A stretch of DNA of 64,000 nt from assembly GCA_963697355.1 (NCBI GenBank), contig CAVONV010000002.1, positions 248,001 to 312,000 on the forward strand, given 5' to 3'. The DNA comes from CAVONV01 sp963697355. Its GTDB lineage: Bacteria > Acidobacteriota > Vicinamibacteria > Marinacidobacterales > DATDRI01. Shown here piece after piece: positions 27,698 through 35,877 of the stretch (the first letter of the stretch is position 1; every line of letters begins with the position of its first letter). The notes beneath the pieces were generated by a model. It had not been told where the DNA came from, did not search any database, and saw only the letters and a program-made list of their open reading frames with translations. The translations under genes and the position numbers were made by a program.

Positions 27698-30106
27698 ATG
27701 GAAACCCTTTGGCATGACTTGAGATTCGCCGTTCGAATGCTCGCGAAGAAGCGAGGATTCACAGCCATTATCGTACTCACACTCGCAATAGGGATCGGAG
27801 CCAATACGGCCGTCTTTTCCGTGATCAATGCTGTCCTCATGCGTCCTCTGCCGTTTCGTGACGGTGATCGAATGGTGCGGGTCTATGCCGTCCGGGGCGG
27901 GAGGCCCCCCTATATCAGCTTGAGGCCGAAGACGTTTCTCACGCTCAGGGAGCAAGGGCAGTTCTTCGAGAGCATCACTGCCCAACGCTTCACGAATTTC
28001 ACGCTCGAAACGCCGGACGGGCCGGAACGAGTGGTCGGCATCATGGTCTCCGAGAACTGGCTGGAGACCCTTGGCCTCGAACCTCTTTTGGGTCGCGGCT
28101 TCTCACCCGAAGAAGAAAGAAAGGGACAGGGTAGCGGCGTCGTTCTCGTGAGCCACGGTTTTTGGGAGCGCCGTTTTGGCGGCGATCCACATGTCCTCGG
28201 GCAAGCGGTGAAACTGAACGAAGAACCTCGAACCATCATTGGGGTATTGCCTCCCGGCTTTAGCTATCCCTACGACGCTGAGGTCTGGATTCCCATGAAC
28301 CTCCAACAAGATGCTGGTGGGACTTGGGGATTGAACGTTCAAGCACGATTGAAGAATGACATCACTCGGGAGGCGGCGCTCGCCGAGCTCACGACCGTCA
28401 GTCGGCACATCGCCGAGGAGCTGCCCGACGAGCTTCAAGGTCTGGAGCTGACGGCAGTGCCCACCCGAGAAGTGCTACTCGGCGACGACAGTAACGTCGT
28501 ACTCGCGCTGGCGGTCGCCGTGGGTTTCGTTCTTCTGATCGCCTGCGCCAACGTGGGGAACTTGCTTCTGGCCCAGTCCGTGGCGCGCGAGAGGGAGCTC
28601 GTCATTCGTACGACCCTCGGTGCCAGCCGCTTAAGGCAGGTCCGTCAGTTGCTGACCGAAAGCGTTCTGCTCGGTCTTCTCGGAGGCGTGGCCGGTCTCG
28701 GCATCGCTGCCTGGACTGCCCGACTCTTGACCGTCCTACTTCCTGGACGTATGGGCAACGTGCTCGACGAGATCCCCATCGATCGGTCGGTGCTGGTGTT
28801 TGCGCTCGTCGCATCCGTAGCGACGGGCATTGTCTTCGGTCTGGCCCCGGTCGTCCGCACGCTGCGGTCGAATCTCGAAGGGCAGATGAGAGATGGCGGT
28901 CGTTCGGGCGGAGGCAAGGCCTCTCACCGGTTACTCGGCGGCCTCGTGGTCTCCGAGGTCGCGCTCGCATTGGTCCTCCTCACCGGGGCGGGTCTCATGA
29001 TCCGGAACTTCGAGAGACTCCACGGCATGGACCTCGGCTACGCTCGTGACGAAGTTGTGACCCTTACGGTGTCACTCGAGAGCTCCACCAAATATGAAAG
29101 CGTTACTTCTCGAGTCCAGTTCGTCCGTGAAGTGGAAGAACATCTGGAAGCTTTGCCCGGCGTCGAGGGGGCCGGTGCAACGAGTATCTTCCCATCGAGT
29201 CGTGGGAATTTCCTTGCCGCCATCGAGATCGAAGGACGCCCGCTGGATCCGAACGAGACCCTCATCATCAACCATCGCATGGTGAGTCCTTATTTCCACC
29301 AAGCGTTGGGTATCCCGCTCGTCCGTGGACGTCTTTTTACCGAAGCGGATCGAGAAGGGTCCCCACCTGTCGCCATTGTCAGCGAGGCTCTCGCGAACAA
29401 GTACTTTCCCGGTGAAGATCCGATTGGAAAACGCCTGAGAAATCAGCGCGGCGGAGCCGACGCCCCGTGGCTTACGATTGTCGGTCTGGTCAAAGATGTC
29501 CAGGAGTTCTATGACGTCACCGAGACCTGGTACGTCCCCTATGCCCAAAACGCGGGCTCTCCTTTTGGCACGCAAGTCGTTTTTGCCGTCCGAGCCAAGG
29601 CGTTGGAATCGGTCATCGCGAGCTTGCGTCGAGCCGTTTGGGCGGTCGACCCGAGCCTTCCCGTCTTTGGAACCGCCACCACCGAAGAGCTCTATGCCGA
29701 GTCGGTGACCGAGCAACGCTTGGGAACGACGATGGTAGGACTCTTTGCGGTCTTTGGCCTTCTCATGGCGGCTTTGGGAATCTACGGCGTCATGTCCTAC
29801 GGCGTCAGCGAGCGCAAGCGAGAAATCGGCATCGGTATGGCGCTCGGAGCCGAACGGCGACAGATCCTCGGCTCGGTGATCCGGCGAGGAGCTCGCTTGG
29901 CGTTGGTCGGAGTCGGGATCGGCCTAGCCGGTGCTTCGGCGCTCACCCGATTCATGGCCTCTCTACTGACCGAGGTCGAGGCCACCGACCCCGTCGTTTT
30001 CGCCACAGTCGCTTTGCTCCTGGTATTTGTAGCGCTGGCCGCTTGCTGGGTCCCCGCCCACCGAGCCACGAAGATCGATCCCGTCGAAGCCCTCCGCGCC
30101 GAGTAA
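27698..30106 (+). CDS. ADOP-type ABC transporter permease, intact
   Basis: An 802-residue MacB/FtsX two-module permease. Order: METLWHDLRFAVRMLAKKRG, TM1 (IGIGANTAVFSVINAVLM), PLPF motif, periplasmic MacB core, FtsX TM block 1 (LLIACANVGNLLLAQSVARE), linker TM (LGGLVVSEVALALVLLTGAG), second periplasmic domain, FtsX block 2 (LMAALGIYGVMSYGVSERKREIGI) and KIDPVEALRAE at the end. Unlike the 3.0-5.7 kb homologue it lacks the long charged N-terminal helix region and is uninterrupted. No ATPase gene is nearby. Divergent from the winged-helix/PD40 regulator. Confidence 0.92.
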   Translation: METLWHDLRFAVRMLAKKRGFTAIIVLTLAIGIGANTAVFSVINAVLMRPLPFRDGDRMVRVYAVRGGRPPYISLRPKTFLTLREQGQFFESITAQRFTNFTLETPDGPERVVGIMVSENWLETLGLEPLLGRGFSPEEERKGQGSGVVLVSHGFWERRFGGDPHVLGQAVKLNEEPRTIIGVLPPGFSYPYDAEVWIPMNLQQDAGGTWGLNVQARLKNDITREAALAELTTVSRHIAEELPDELQGLELTAVPTREVLLGDDSNVVLALAVAVGFVLLIACANVGNLLLAQSVARERELVIRTTLGASRLRQVRQLLTESVLLGLLGGVAGLGIAAWTARLLTVLLPGRMGNVLDEIPIDRSVLVFALVASVATGIVFGLAPVVRTLRSNLEGQMRDGGRSGGGKASHRLLGGLVVSEVALALVLLTGAGLMIRNFERLHGMDLGYARDEVVTLTVSLESSTKYESVTSRVQFVREVEEHLEALPGVEGAGATSIFPSSRGNFLAAIEIEGRPLDPNETLIINHRMVSPYFHQALGIPLVRGRLFTEADREGSPPVAIVSEALANKYFPGEDPIGKRLRNQRGGADAPWLTIVGLVKDVQEFYDVTETWYVPYAQNAGSPFGTQVVFAVRAKALESVIASLRRAVWAVDPSLPVFGTATTEELYAESVTEQRLGTTMVGLFAVFGLLMAALGIYGVMSYGVSERKREIGIGMALGAERRQILGSVIRRGARLALVGVGIGLAGASALTRFMASLLTEVEATDPVVFATVALLLVFVALAACWVPAHRATKIDPVEALRAE

Positions 30107-30207
30107 GCAACGTAGGGTCAGGCTCAGAGCTCCGTTAGCGAGGACTGGCGCTGCTGCTTTTGTATCGTCCGTTTTTTCAAACGAATGGTCTTTTGTCGAA
30201 GTCAATC

Positions 30208-30252
30208 GGGCACGGGCACGGGCGGGGGAACGGTAACGGGCAAGGGACCAGG
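30208..30252. repeat. Short GGGCACGGG-type low-complexity repeat
   Basis: A purine-rich stretch built of GGGCACGGGCACGGGCGGGG, GGTAACGGGCAAGGGA and similar units. It resembles, on the opposite strand, the CCCTTGCCC/CCCGTGCCC units of the minisatellites at 54.1-55.4 kb. No gene accompanies it. Confidence 0.5.
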
Positions 30253-30366
30253 TTCTCGCTCCTCATCGTTAGCAGAACGAGCATGTTTTGTTTCCGCTAT
30301 TGAAGGAGTTCTAAGGCTAGGTCAGGTTTTATCGAGCACGACCCTGCGGTTGGCAACAGATCTAGG

Positions 30367-30696
30367 TTATGCGCTTTTCTTCTTCCGTCTAACGGGAACG
30401 AAACGTACTTCCACACGTCGTCCGAGGGCCTCGGCTATCCGCCTCAGCATGGACAGTGAGTGCCCTTCATAATCCGCATCTTCCAGGCGGCAAATGACTG
30501 ATGGCGTCGTGCCGACGAGGTCCGCAAGCTGCTTTTGAGTGAGCTCAGCATTTTCACGCAGAACAAAGATCTCGCGGGCGATCTCGGCGTTCGCCCTCTC
30601 TTGCTCGAGGGCAGCTTCCCTGTCCGGTTTCCCCTTGTAGTACCGGCGACGGAGAATCTCCAATCCGTCGGTTGTTGCCTTGCGGTTTCTTTCCAT
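30367..30696 (-). CDS. higA: HigA-like XRE family antitoxin
   Basis: A 109-residue protein with a Cro/C1 helix-turn-helix: AREIFVLRENAELTQKQLAD, LVGTTPSVICRLEDADYEGH, SLSMLRRIAEALGRRVEVRF. The basic C-terminus (VRRKKKSA) is unusual. Its ATG directly follows the TAA of the toxin gene. The toxin-first order is characteristic of higBA-type loci, where HigA represses the operon and neutralises the ribosome-dependent mRNase HigB. Confidence 0.85.
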   Translation of the reverse strand: MERNRKATTDGLEILRRRYYKGKPDREAALEQERANAEIAREIFVLRENAELTQKQLADLVGTTPSVICRLEDADYEGHSLSMLRRIAEALGRRVEVRFVPVRRKKKSA

Positions 30697-31067
30697 TTAC
30701 TCTTCCTCGTAGGTGTGCCGCTGTGGGTCGTCGTCGAATTTTCGCTGCCTTTCTATTGCTACGTCGATCTCCCTCGGCGGTACCTCACGCTTCTTCGTTA
30801 GACCATTGGTGAGAACAACGGCCGTTTTCTTGTGAAAGAAGTACAAGATTCGGCTCAGTTGATTCCATGCAAACCAATTCGAAGCTCATAGATTCCGTCC
30901 CGCAAATAATCAGCTTCTGGCCGACGGAGAGCGTGGCCTAGCTCCTGAAGGCGCTCGAGTCGGACGAAGCACTTGTCCTGTGCCTTTTGCGGGATCACAT
31001 CGAGCCATTCGAGCAGCAGAACGCTTCCATCGTCGTCACGGAAGAAAAGGACCCTTGTCCTTGGCAC
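30697..31067 (-). CDS. higB: HigB/RelE-type (Gp49-like) toxin, frameshifted
   Basis: From GTG 31065-31067 (AGGAG eight bases upstream): RTRVLFFRDDDGSVLLLEWL, ARL-type helix CFVRLERLQELGHALRRPEA, then YELRIG. The frame then closes early, but another frame continues with FAWNQLSRILYFFHKKTAVV and LTNGLTKKREVPPREIDVAI up to TAA, one codon before higA. Adding one base to the TTT at ~30870 restores a ~123-residue Gp49-type toxin. If the shift is real the toxin is inactive and higA is an orphan. An assembly error is equally possible. Confidence 0.75.
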
Positions 31068-31228
31068 TCTCTGCACTCCTATTGTTCGCAATATTGCGAC
31101 TTTTGTCAAGGCAGACGTGAAGCTCGCCTTGGAGGTGCGGTGAGATTGCCTGCCTGTTTGCACTTCCACTTTTGTATGACGACTTATTCGTGTGAAAGCC
31201 TCCCAATCGCAGTTTCTCCAGCCGTTGG

Positions 31229-31260
31229 GGTCAGACCAGGTCTGACCCGGCCTGACCCCT
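31229..31260. repeat. GGTCAG-family palindromic repeat
   Basis: Contains GGGGTCAGACCAGGTCTGAC followed by a second CCTGACCCC. Similar GGTCAGGCC/GGCCTGACC clusters occur downstream of genes at about 14170-14205, 27650-27672, 30112, 35697 and 47503. They look like REP-type intergenic palindromes. Confidence 0.5.
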
Positions 31261-31280
31261 GCGGTCAACACCGAAGCGAC

Positions 31281-31711
31281 TCAGAATCGAACCTTTACTA
31301 CGGGTCCGAAGCTTGCGAACACCAAGGTGCTTTTCGGCGCGTCGAATTGCTCGAGTGGCATCGAGAATACACGTGCCATGGGAACGTCGACCCACGCAGA
31401 AACGAAGGCGAAGCCGCCAACAGAGACGTGGTCACCGATATCGAACGTCAAGTTGAAGTTGATGTCTCCGTCGGAAGAGGCCTCTACCTCGGTAACACCA
31501 CAGTTACTGAGGTCGGCTGCAAGCGATATTCCATCACTGCCCCGTACGGTTTCCTCTCTCGATGAGAAGAGATGGGTTTTCCATGCGCCGGCATCTTTCG
31601 GGGAAAGAGGGCCTTACACACGCCAAGGTGGGATCAACTCGCCGCCGGGACTCCCAACACATAAAGAAAAGCGAGTGAGAACGTTAGGAAAAGGTCGCAA
31701 TTCGGTTCCAT
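31281..31711 (-). pseudogene. Possible decayed secreted protein
   Basis: ATG 31709-31711 opens a signal-peptide-like stretch (MEPNCDLFLTFSLAFLYVLG VPAAS) that stops at once. In a shifted frame a protein-like sequence then runs to TGA 31281 (AWKTHLFSSREETVRGSDGI, SLAADLSNCGVTEVEASSDG, FNLTFDIGDHVSVGGFAF). No family recognised, and no intact frame spans it. This is the only coding-like content in the 750 bases between higB and the ParB-like gene, apart from GGTCAGACC-type repeats around 31229-31260. Confidence 0.3.
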
Positions 31712-31820
31712 GGGATAGAATCGCTATCTTTTTGGATAGAAAAAAGGACCCGCGTCCACTTGTCGAGACGGCCGGTGCGCCCTATTCTAGGTAACCACAC
31801 ATCCTTTCAAGGAGCAGGCC

Positions 31821-32864
31821 ATGGCGGTACAAAAGGCAGGTAAGGAATCAGGCAAGAAGAAGACATCATCGGCGAAAGCAGAACGGAAGAAAAAGTCAGG
31901 AGCATCACGAAAGCGGCTGACGCCCCGAAGCGAAAAGCGGGGACTCGCCGGGGCCGAGGTGCTCCTCCCACTCGACGCACCCGAGCTCGAGCCCTTGGTC
32001 GGGCGTGTCCGCGAGAAGGGAGGTGCCCCGGTCGGAGCCTACCGGGAACCTTTCTCGGGCAAGCCCATCTTGCTGGCCGTCATCCCCTTCAACGCCGTCC
32101 AGCCCACGCCTTTCCAGCGCGATCTTTCACCGACCCACACCAAGCGTCTCGCGGCAAAGATCGAGGAAAGCGGATCGTTCCTAGATCCTCTCATCGTCGT
32201 CGAGTCACCCGACGGAAAGCTCTGGACGCCCAACGGTCGTCATCGTCTTGCCGCCGCCAAGGTCCTTGGTCTGCGGTCCATCACGGCCCTCATCTCTCCC
32301 GATGAAGATCTCGCGTTCAGGATCCTGGCTTTGAACACCGAAAAGGCCCACAACCTGAAGGACCGGAGTCTCGAAGTGATCCGCATGGCCCGCGAGCTCG
32401 CGACGCGAAAACCCAGGAGCAAAGAGACCGACTACGAACAAGAGTTCGAAGCCGCCGAGCTTCTCACCCTCGGCACCATCTACGACCAACAGAAGCGATT
32501 TGCCGGAAGCGCCTACTCACCATTCCTGAAGCGCGTTGACCGGTTCTCGAAGTCCACGCTCCCCAAGAGCCTCGACCAACGACAAAGCTGGGCCGCCCGT
32601 CTCATCGCCATCGATGAGAACGTCAAGAAGATCATCGATGAGCTCAAATCAAAAGGCTTCCGCTCCCCCTATCTTCGCAACTACGTCGTCGCCCGCGTCA
32701 ACCCCGTTCGATTCCATCGAGCCAAACGAGGCGACACCACACCGCCCATGGCCATGGGTCCTGCGCTCACTCGCATGGCCGCGTCGGCCCGCAAGTTCGA
32801 CGTGGATTCCGTTCGCCAGCAAGACCTCGCCCTGGTTGGTGCCGTGATCGGAGGTGGAGGATGA
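31821..32864 (+). CDS. ParB-like nuclease domain protein with lysine-rich N-terminus
   Basis: A 347-residue protein. The first ~50 residues are basic and Ala/Lys/Ser-rich (GKKKTSSAKAERKKKSGASR). A ParB/sulfiredoxin-type domain follows (IPFNAVQPTPFQRDLSPTHT, AAKIEESGSFLDPLIVVES, and the hallmark PNGRHRLAAAKVLGLRSITA), then a helical region that could include an HTH. Chromosomal ParB has a similar N-terminal box with GERR, but this gene has no ParA neighbour and its C-terminus differs. It may bind DNA or use nucleotide. AAGGAGCAGGCC precedes ATG 31821. It stands among TA genes, so an accessory or plasmid-derived role is likely. Confidence 0.8.
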   Translation: MAVQKAGKESGKKKTSSAKAERKKKSGASRKRLTPRSEKRGLAGAEVLLPLDAPELEPLVGRVREKGGAPVGAYREPFSGKPILLAVIPFNAVQPTPFQRDLSPTHTKRLAAKIEESGSFLDPLIVVESPDGKLWTPNGRHRLAAAKVLGLRSITALISPDEDLAFRILALNTEKAHNLKDRSLEVIRMARELATRKPRSKETDYEQEFEAAELLTLGTIYDQQKRFAGSAYSPFLKRVDRFSKSTLPKSLDQRQSWAARLIAIDENVKKIIDELKSKGFRSPYLRNYVVARVNPVRFHRAKRGDTTPPMAMGPALTRMAASARKFDVDSVRQQDLALVGAVIGGGG

Positions 32865-33054
32865 AATGGCCAATGAAAGGTGAAAAAACGCAAGATTGCA
32901 GCGGCTCGATTCCGCAGCGGCCCGAGCCGCGATGCGGCCACTGAACTGGAATCCTCGGGGGTGAGGCTGCTGATCTTCAGAAGTCGCTCGAGGGCGACTT
33001 GCCGCCCGCTCGACTGAATTGTGTGAAAACGAATGGGTGCGCGACAATGAACCC

Positions 33055-33246
33055 ATGGTAAATCGCTATACCGCCGTGTTCGAACAAATCGGCGAGTGGT
33101 GGATTGGCTACGCAGAGGAGCTTCCAGGTGCGAATGTGCAGGAGAGGACTCTGGAAGAAGCCCGGGAGAGTCTAAAAGAAGCGATTCAGCTTAAACCGTC
33201 TATCGCTCACACAACGAGCCGAAAGCCGACCATGGCGAAATGGTGA
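33055..33246 (+). pseudogene. Truncated HicB-like antitoxin
   Basis: A 63-residue frame. NRYTAVFEQIGEWWIGYAEE, LPGANVQERTLEEARESLKE and AIQL match the partially degraded RNase H-like HicB N-terminal domain. After AIQL the sequence changes to an unrelated tail (KPSIAHTTSRKPTMAKW), and the C-terminal part is missing. The tail overlaps the end of the convergent vapC gene, so a recombination joint lies at about 33190-33200. No HicA toxin is present. Confidence 0.65.
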
Positions 33247-33623
33247 TCGAAAGCAAAGGCCTTCCGGAGTTTCTCGCGTTTCATGATCGCGAAGCTAGTG
33301 GCATCGATGGCGGAAAGCTTATGTAAGTCGCGCCGTTCGAAGTACGGCCATGAGCGTTTCAGATCCCGCAGGGTACATTCCAAGATCTCTAATCCACTTA
33401 GCTCATCGATAGATTGTTTCCACGAGAGCGCTACGTCACGACTTGCGTTGCGCTCGAGGAACGTGAACGTTTCGAGGATGACGGGGATCGACGTGTACAG
33501 CTTTGCCCCATTGTCTTGCAGCACGGTCCACGCTTCTCGGGCCCGGAGATGAAGAGGATCTCGGGTCAGGGCTAGGGCAATCCAAGCTCCCGTATCAACG
33601 AAAACACGTTCTCCCTGACGCAT
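33207..33623 (-). CDS. vapC: VapC-type PIN domain toxin
   Basis: A complete 138-residue PIN protein: RVFVDTGAWIALALTRDPLH (first Asp), SIPVILETFTFLERNASRDV, KLSAIDATSFAIMKREKLRK and AFAFDHHFAMVGFRLV. All expected acidic positions are present, so an active Mg2+-dependent RNase is likely. Its ATG overlaps the antitoxin TGA (ATGA), the usual coupling in vapBC. Confidence 0.87.
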   Translation of the reverse strand: MRQGERVFVDTGAWIALALTRDPLHLRAREAWTVLQDNGAKLYTSIPVILETFTFLERNASRDVALSWKQSIDELSGLEILECTLRDLKRSWPYFERRDLHKLSAIDATSFAIMKREKLRKAFAFDHHFAMVGFRLVV

Positions 33624-33838
33624 CAGTTTTCGTCGTATACGGAATCGTGTTCACTCGAGGTTCGCTTTGGCTCGCCGTCCCAGAGTGCGACTGGACCGCT
33701 GTGCTCGCGTTCCGGCCGCAGCCAAACCCGGCGAATAGCGTCTCGTACCAAGTCCGCAACGCTCCGTCCCGACCTATTGGCTGCTTCTCGCAGAGCCTCG
33801 AGCTCTTCCTCTCGGAGGTAAACTTGCGTCTTGACCAT
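33623..33838 (-). CDS. vapB: VapB-type ribbon-helix-helix antitoxin
   Basis: A 71-residue protein starting MVKTQVYLREEELEALREAA, then NRSGRSVADLVRDAIRRVWL, a canonical ribbon-helix-helix, with an acidic tail (SSEHDSVYDEN) for toxin binding. ATG 33836-33838 is preferred because it begins the beta-strand and lies inside the operator palindrome; the longer frame to 33892 is unsupported. Pairs with the vapC directly downstream. Confidence 0.85.
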   Translation of the reverse strand: MVKTQVYLREEELEALREAANRSGRSVADLVRDAIRRVWLRPEREHSGPVALWDGEPKRTSSEHDSVYDEN

Positions 33839-33871
33839 ATGTGTCAGTTTAATCTCAAAGTTGACACATAT
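33837..33871. promoter_or_regulatory. Inverted-repeat operator of vapBC
   Basis: ATATGTGTCA (33837-33846) and TGACACATAT (33862-33871) form a perfect 10-base inverted repeat with a 15-base spacer. The proximal arm overlaps the vapB start codon, so the transcript is probably leaderless or nearly so. Consistent with autorepression by the VapB ribbon-helix-helix. Confidence 0.7.
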
Positions 33872-33925
33872 CAAGTGGGCGCAAACAAGCATATCCCGGA
33901 CGAAGTCGTGAAGAGCGGGCTTCTG

Positions 33926-34570
33926 TTACGCAACCGGGCGATTCACTTGCGAGAACACGTACAACATCTCTCTCGCGATCTGCCTGCAGCGCTCGTCGTA
34001 CTTCTCGGTTTCCTGAGGCGTATTGTCGAACGCTTTGGGATCCTCATAAGGAATGGCGAGGCGCATGGAAGCGCCTTGGACGGAGGGACAAGCTTTGTCG
34101 GCTTGTGAGCAGGTCATCACGGCGCAGAAGTCCCTTTTGGGATTCGGATCGTCACCATAGACCTTTGAAAAAGCCTTCATCGGCGCCGCGCCATCGTGGG
34201 GCGCCACGTTGTAGACGGGATTGCAATCGCTGGTCTCGTTGTCGATCTGGAACCCGGCACGCCGCAAAGCCGCAACCGCTCTGGGATTGAAGGCCGTGGC
34301 TTCGGTGCCTCCGGAGTAGGTCGCAACCTTGGGGATACCGTAGAACCAAGCGGCGGTCTGGGCCCACACCTGAGACAAGTGGCTTCGGCGAGAGTTGTGC
34401 GTGCAAATGAAAGTGAGTTTTGCCTCCTCGCCGACCTCTTGTTGCTTTTCGACGAAAGTGGCTAGCTTCTCCAGGGTCCTCTTGCGCTCGTCCGGTATCC
34501 GATCGAAATCCGCCACGCACTCGTCGACGTAAGCCTCGAGGCCGGGATAGAGTTTGATGTCGCTTGCCAT
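33926..34570 (-). CDS. ArsC-like low-molecular-weight protein tyrosine phosphatase family protein
   Basis: A 214-residue protein. A ~50-residue N-terminal helical extension precedes the P-loop LTFICTHNSRRSHLSQVWAQ, where CTHNSRRS (Cys56, Arg62) fits the CX5R(S/T) signature. Further family features: YSGGTEATAFNPRAVAALRR and the C-terminal WDxxDP-like segment LAIPYEDPKAFDNTPQE with CSQADKACPSVQGA, as in thioredoxin-type arsenate reductases. No ars operon genes are nearby. Arsenate reductase or phosphatase activity is therefore uncertain. Confidence 0.82.
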   Translation of the reverse strand: MASDIKLYPGLEAYVDECVADFDRIPDERKRTLEKLATFVEKQQEVGEEAKLTFICTHNSRRSHLSQVWAQTAAWFYGIPKVATYSGGTEATAFNPRAVAALRRAGFQIDNETSDCNPVYNVAPHDGAAPMKAFSKVYGDDPNPKRDFCAVMTCSQADKACPSVQGASMRLAIPYEDPKAFDNTPQETEKYDERCRQIAREMLYVFSQVNRPVA

Positions 34571-34815
34571 AACCGAAAGGGATCCTCAAATGACAGCCTA
34601 TGATACCAAGAGGACATGACGGTTCTCATCGTTTTCGAGAGGGCGCCTTCTCCGAAAACCACATCGAGACATGCCTGCGCCCGCCGAACTGGACCATCCT
34701 GCTTGACGCGCGTCCCGATTTGACTAGTATGGCGAAGTACGCGTCGCCTAGTTTTTTTGTGTTTCTCTGAAAAGTTCGTGGTCTTTCTCAGGTCTTGATC
34801 CTAAGGAGGGACGAA

Positions 34816-35694
34816 ATGAGCCAAAAAGGTCTCACTGCTATTGTTGGGTCTTTGCTCGTTGTGGTGCTGTTCGCACCTCTCGCCTCGAGCCAGCAAACCG
34901 TTGCCGATCTCAAATATGCCGAGATGGCCCACTATTCGTGGATGCGGTTGGCCTCGATTGTTCCCGAGATCACCGACCGGGTCATCCTGCCTGTGGGAAC
35001 CATTGAAGCCCACGGAGCGACCTGTATCGGTTCAGACACCTACATTCCGGTGCATCTGGCGGAATTGGCGGCAAAGAAATGTAACGCCCTGATCGCCCCC
35101 GCTGTCACTCACGGAGCCACAGGATTGAACATCGCCACCCATCCGGGTTCCATCCGCGTACGGCCCGAAATCCTCGTCGAGTACCTCGTGGATGTCCTCG
35201 AGGGACTCGTCCGAAGTGGATTCAAGAATATCTTCGTCTTGAACGGACATGGCGGCAACAGCGAGTCCATCGAAGCGGCAACGACCCGTATCTTCGAAAA
35301 GTACAACGGTAAGGTCCGAATTCTAATCTCGGACTGGTGGACCATTCCTAAAGCCGAAGAGTTCTCGATGGAAGCGTTCGGTGTGCCCGAGCATGACATC
35401 GGTGCCCATGGCGGTCTCGAAGAAGCGGCGCTCAATCAAGCTATCAATCCCGATCTTTTCGATTGGGAGGTCTTCGAAAAACTGGGCCCCGAGAACGTCG
35501 CCAATACCTTCGAGCCCGGATACCGAGCACTACCGGGGCCTTACACCATGGGGTACTACGGCTACTATCCCACCAAGGACGTTGAAGCCACGAAGAAGTT
35601 CACCCAAATGGTCGCCGACTACTACGCCGAGACGTTCAACAAAGCCGTCGAGAAGTGGGACTTTCTAGAAAAGCACGATAGCGGACTGAAATAG
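34816..35694 (+). CDS. Exported creatininase family protein
   Basis: A 292-residue protein with a signal peptide (TAIVGSLLVVVLFAPLASSQ). Creatininase-fold metal motifs are clear: VILPVGTIEAHGATCIGSDT (Glu, His, Asp ligands), AGHEFGxxH-like positions replaced by GATGLNIATHPGSIRVRPE, and FVLNGHGGNSESIEAA. ATG 34816 has AAGGAGGGACGAA upstream; the ATG-less extension to 34795 is not needed. The family includes creatinine amidohydrolases and mycofactocin-type peptidases; an exported form is less usual. Single-gene unit; substrate unknown. Confidence 0.85.
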   Translation: MSQKGLTAIVGSLLVVVLFAPLASSQQTVADLKYAEMAHYSWMRLASIVPEITDRVILPVGTIEAHGATCIGSDTYIPVHLAELAAKKCNALIAPAVTHGATGLNIATHPGSIRVRPEILVEYLVDVLEGLVRSGFKNIFVLNGHGGNSESIEAATTRIFEKYNGKVRILISDWWTIPKAEEFSMEAFGVPEHDIGAHGGLEEAALNQAINPDLFDWEVFEKLGPENVANTFEPGYRALPGPYTMGYYGYYPTKDVEATKKFTQMVADYYAETFNKAVEKWDFLEKHDSGLK

Positions 35695-35826
35695 AGTAGG
35701 GTCAGAGTGGGAGATCCCATTGCATAATCATTGCAACCTTCTACGAGAACTTTCGTCTAAATAACTGACGATAACTTTGGGAAGGTCCTGGGATCTCACT
35801 TCCCATTTGACGACTAGCGGCCAGCA

Positions 35827-35842
35827 TGCTAATATTTTAGCA
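35827..35842. promoter_or_regulatory. Palindrome upstream of permease, candidate operator
   Basis: TGCTAA-TATT-TTAGCA is a perfect inverted repeat, followed by a related ATGCTGAATTATTAGC. It is AT-rich in a GC-rich setting and lies 36 bases before the permease ATG, where a repressor or the -10 region would sit. No regulator gene is adjacent. Confidence 0.45.
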
Positions 35843-35877
35843 TTATGCTGAATTATTAGCCCCCAGGAGGAACCCTC

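Noticed and set aside
30855..31271. HigB toxin as a 138-residue protein starting at 31271
   Set aside because: The first ~68 residues run through a palindromic repeat and have no toxin similarity; GTG 31067 with AGGAG is a better start and the true C-terminus is in another frame.
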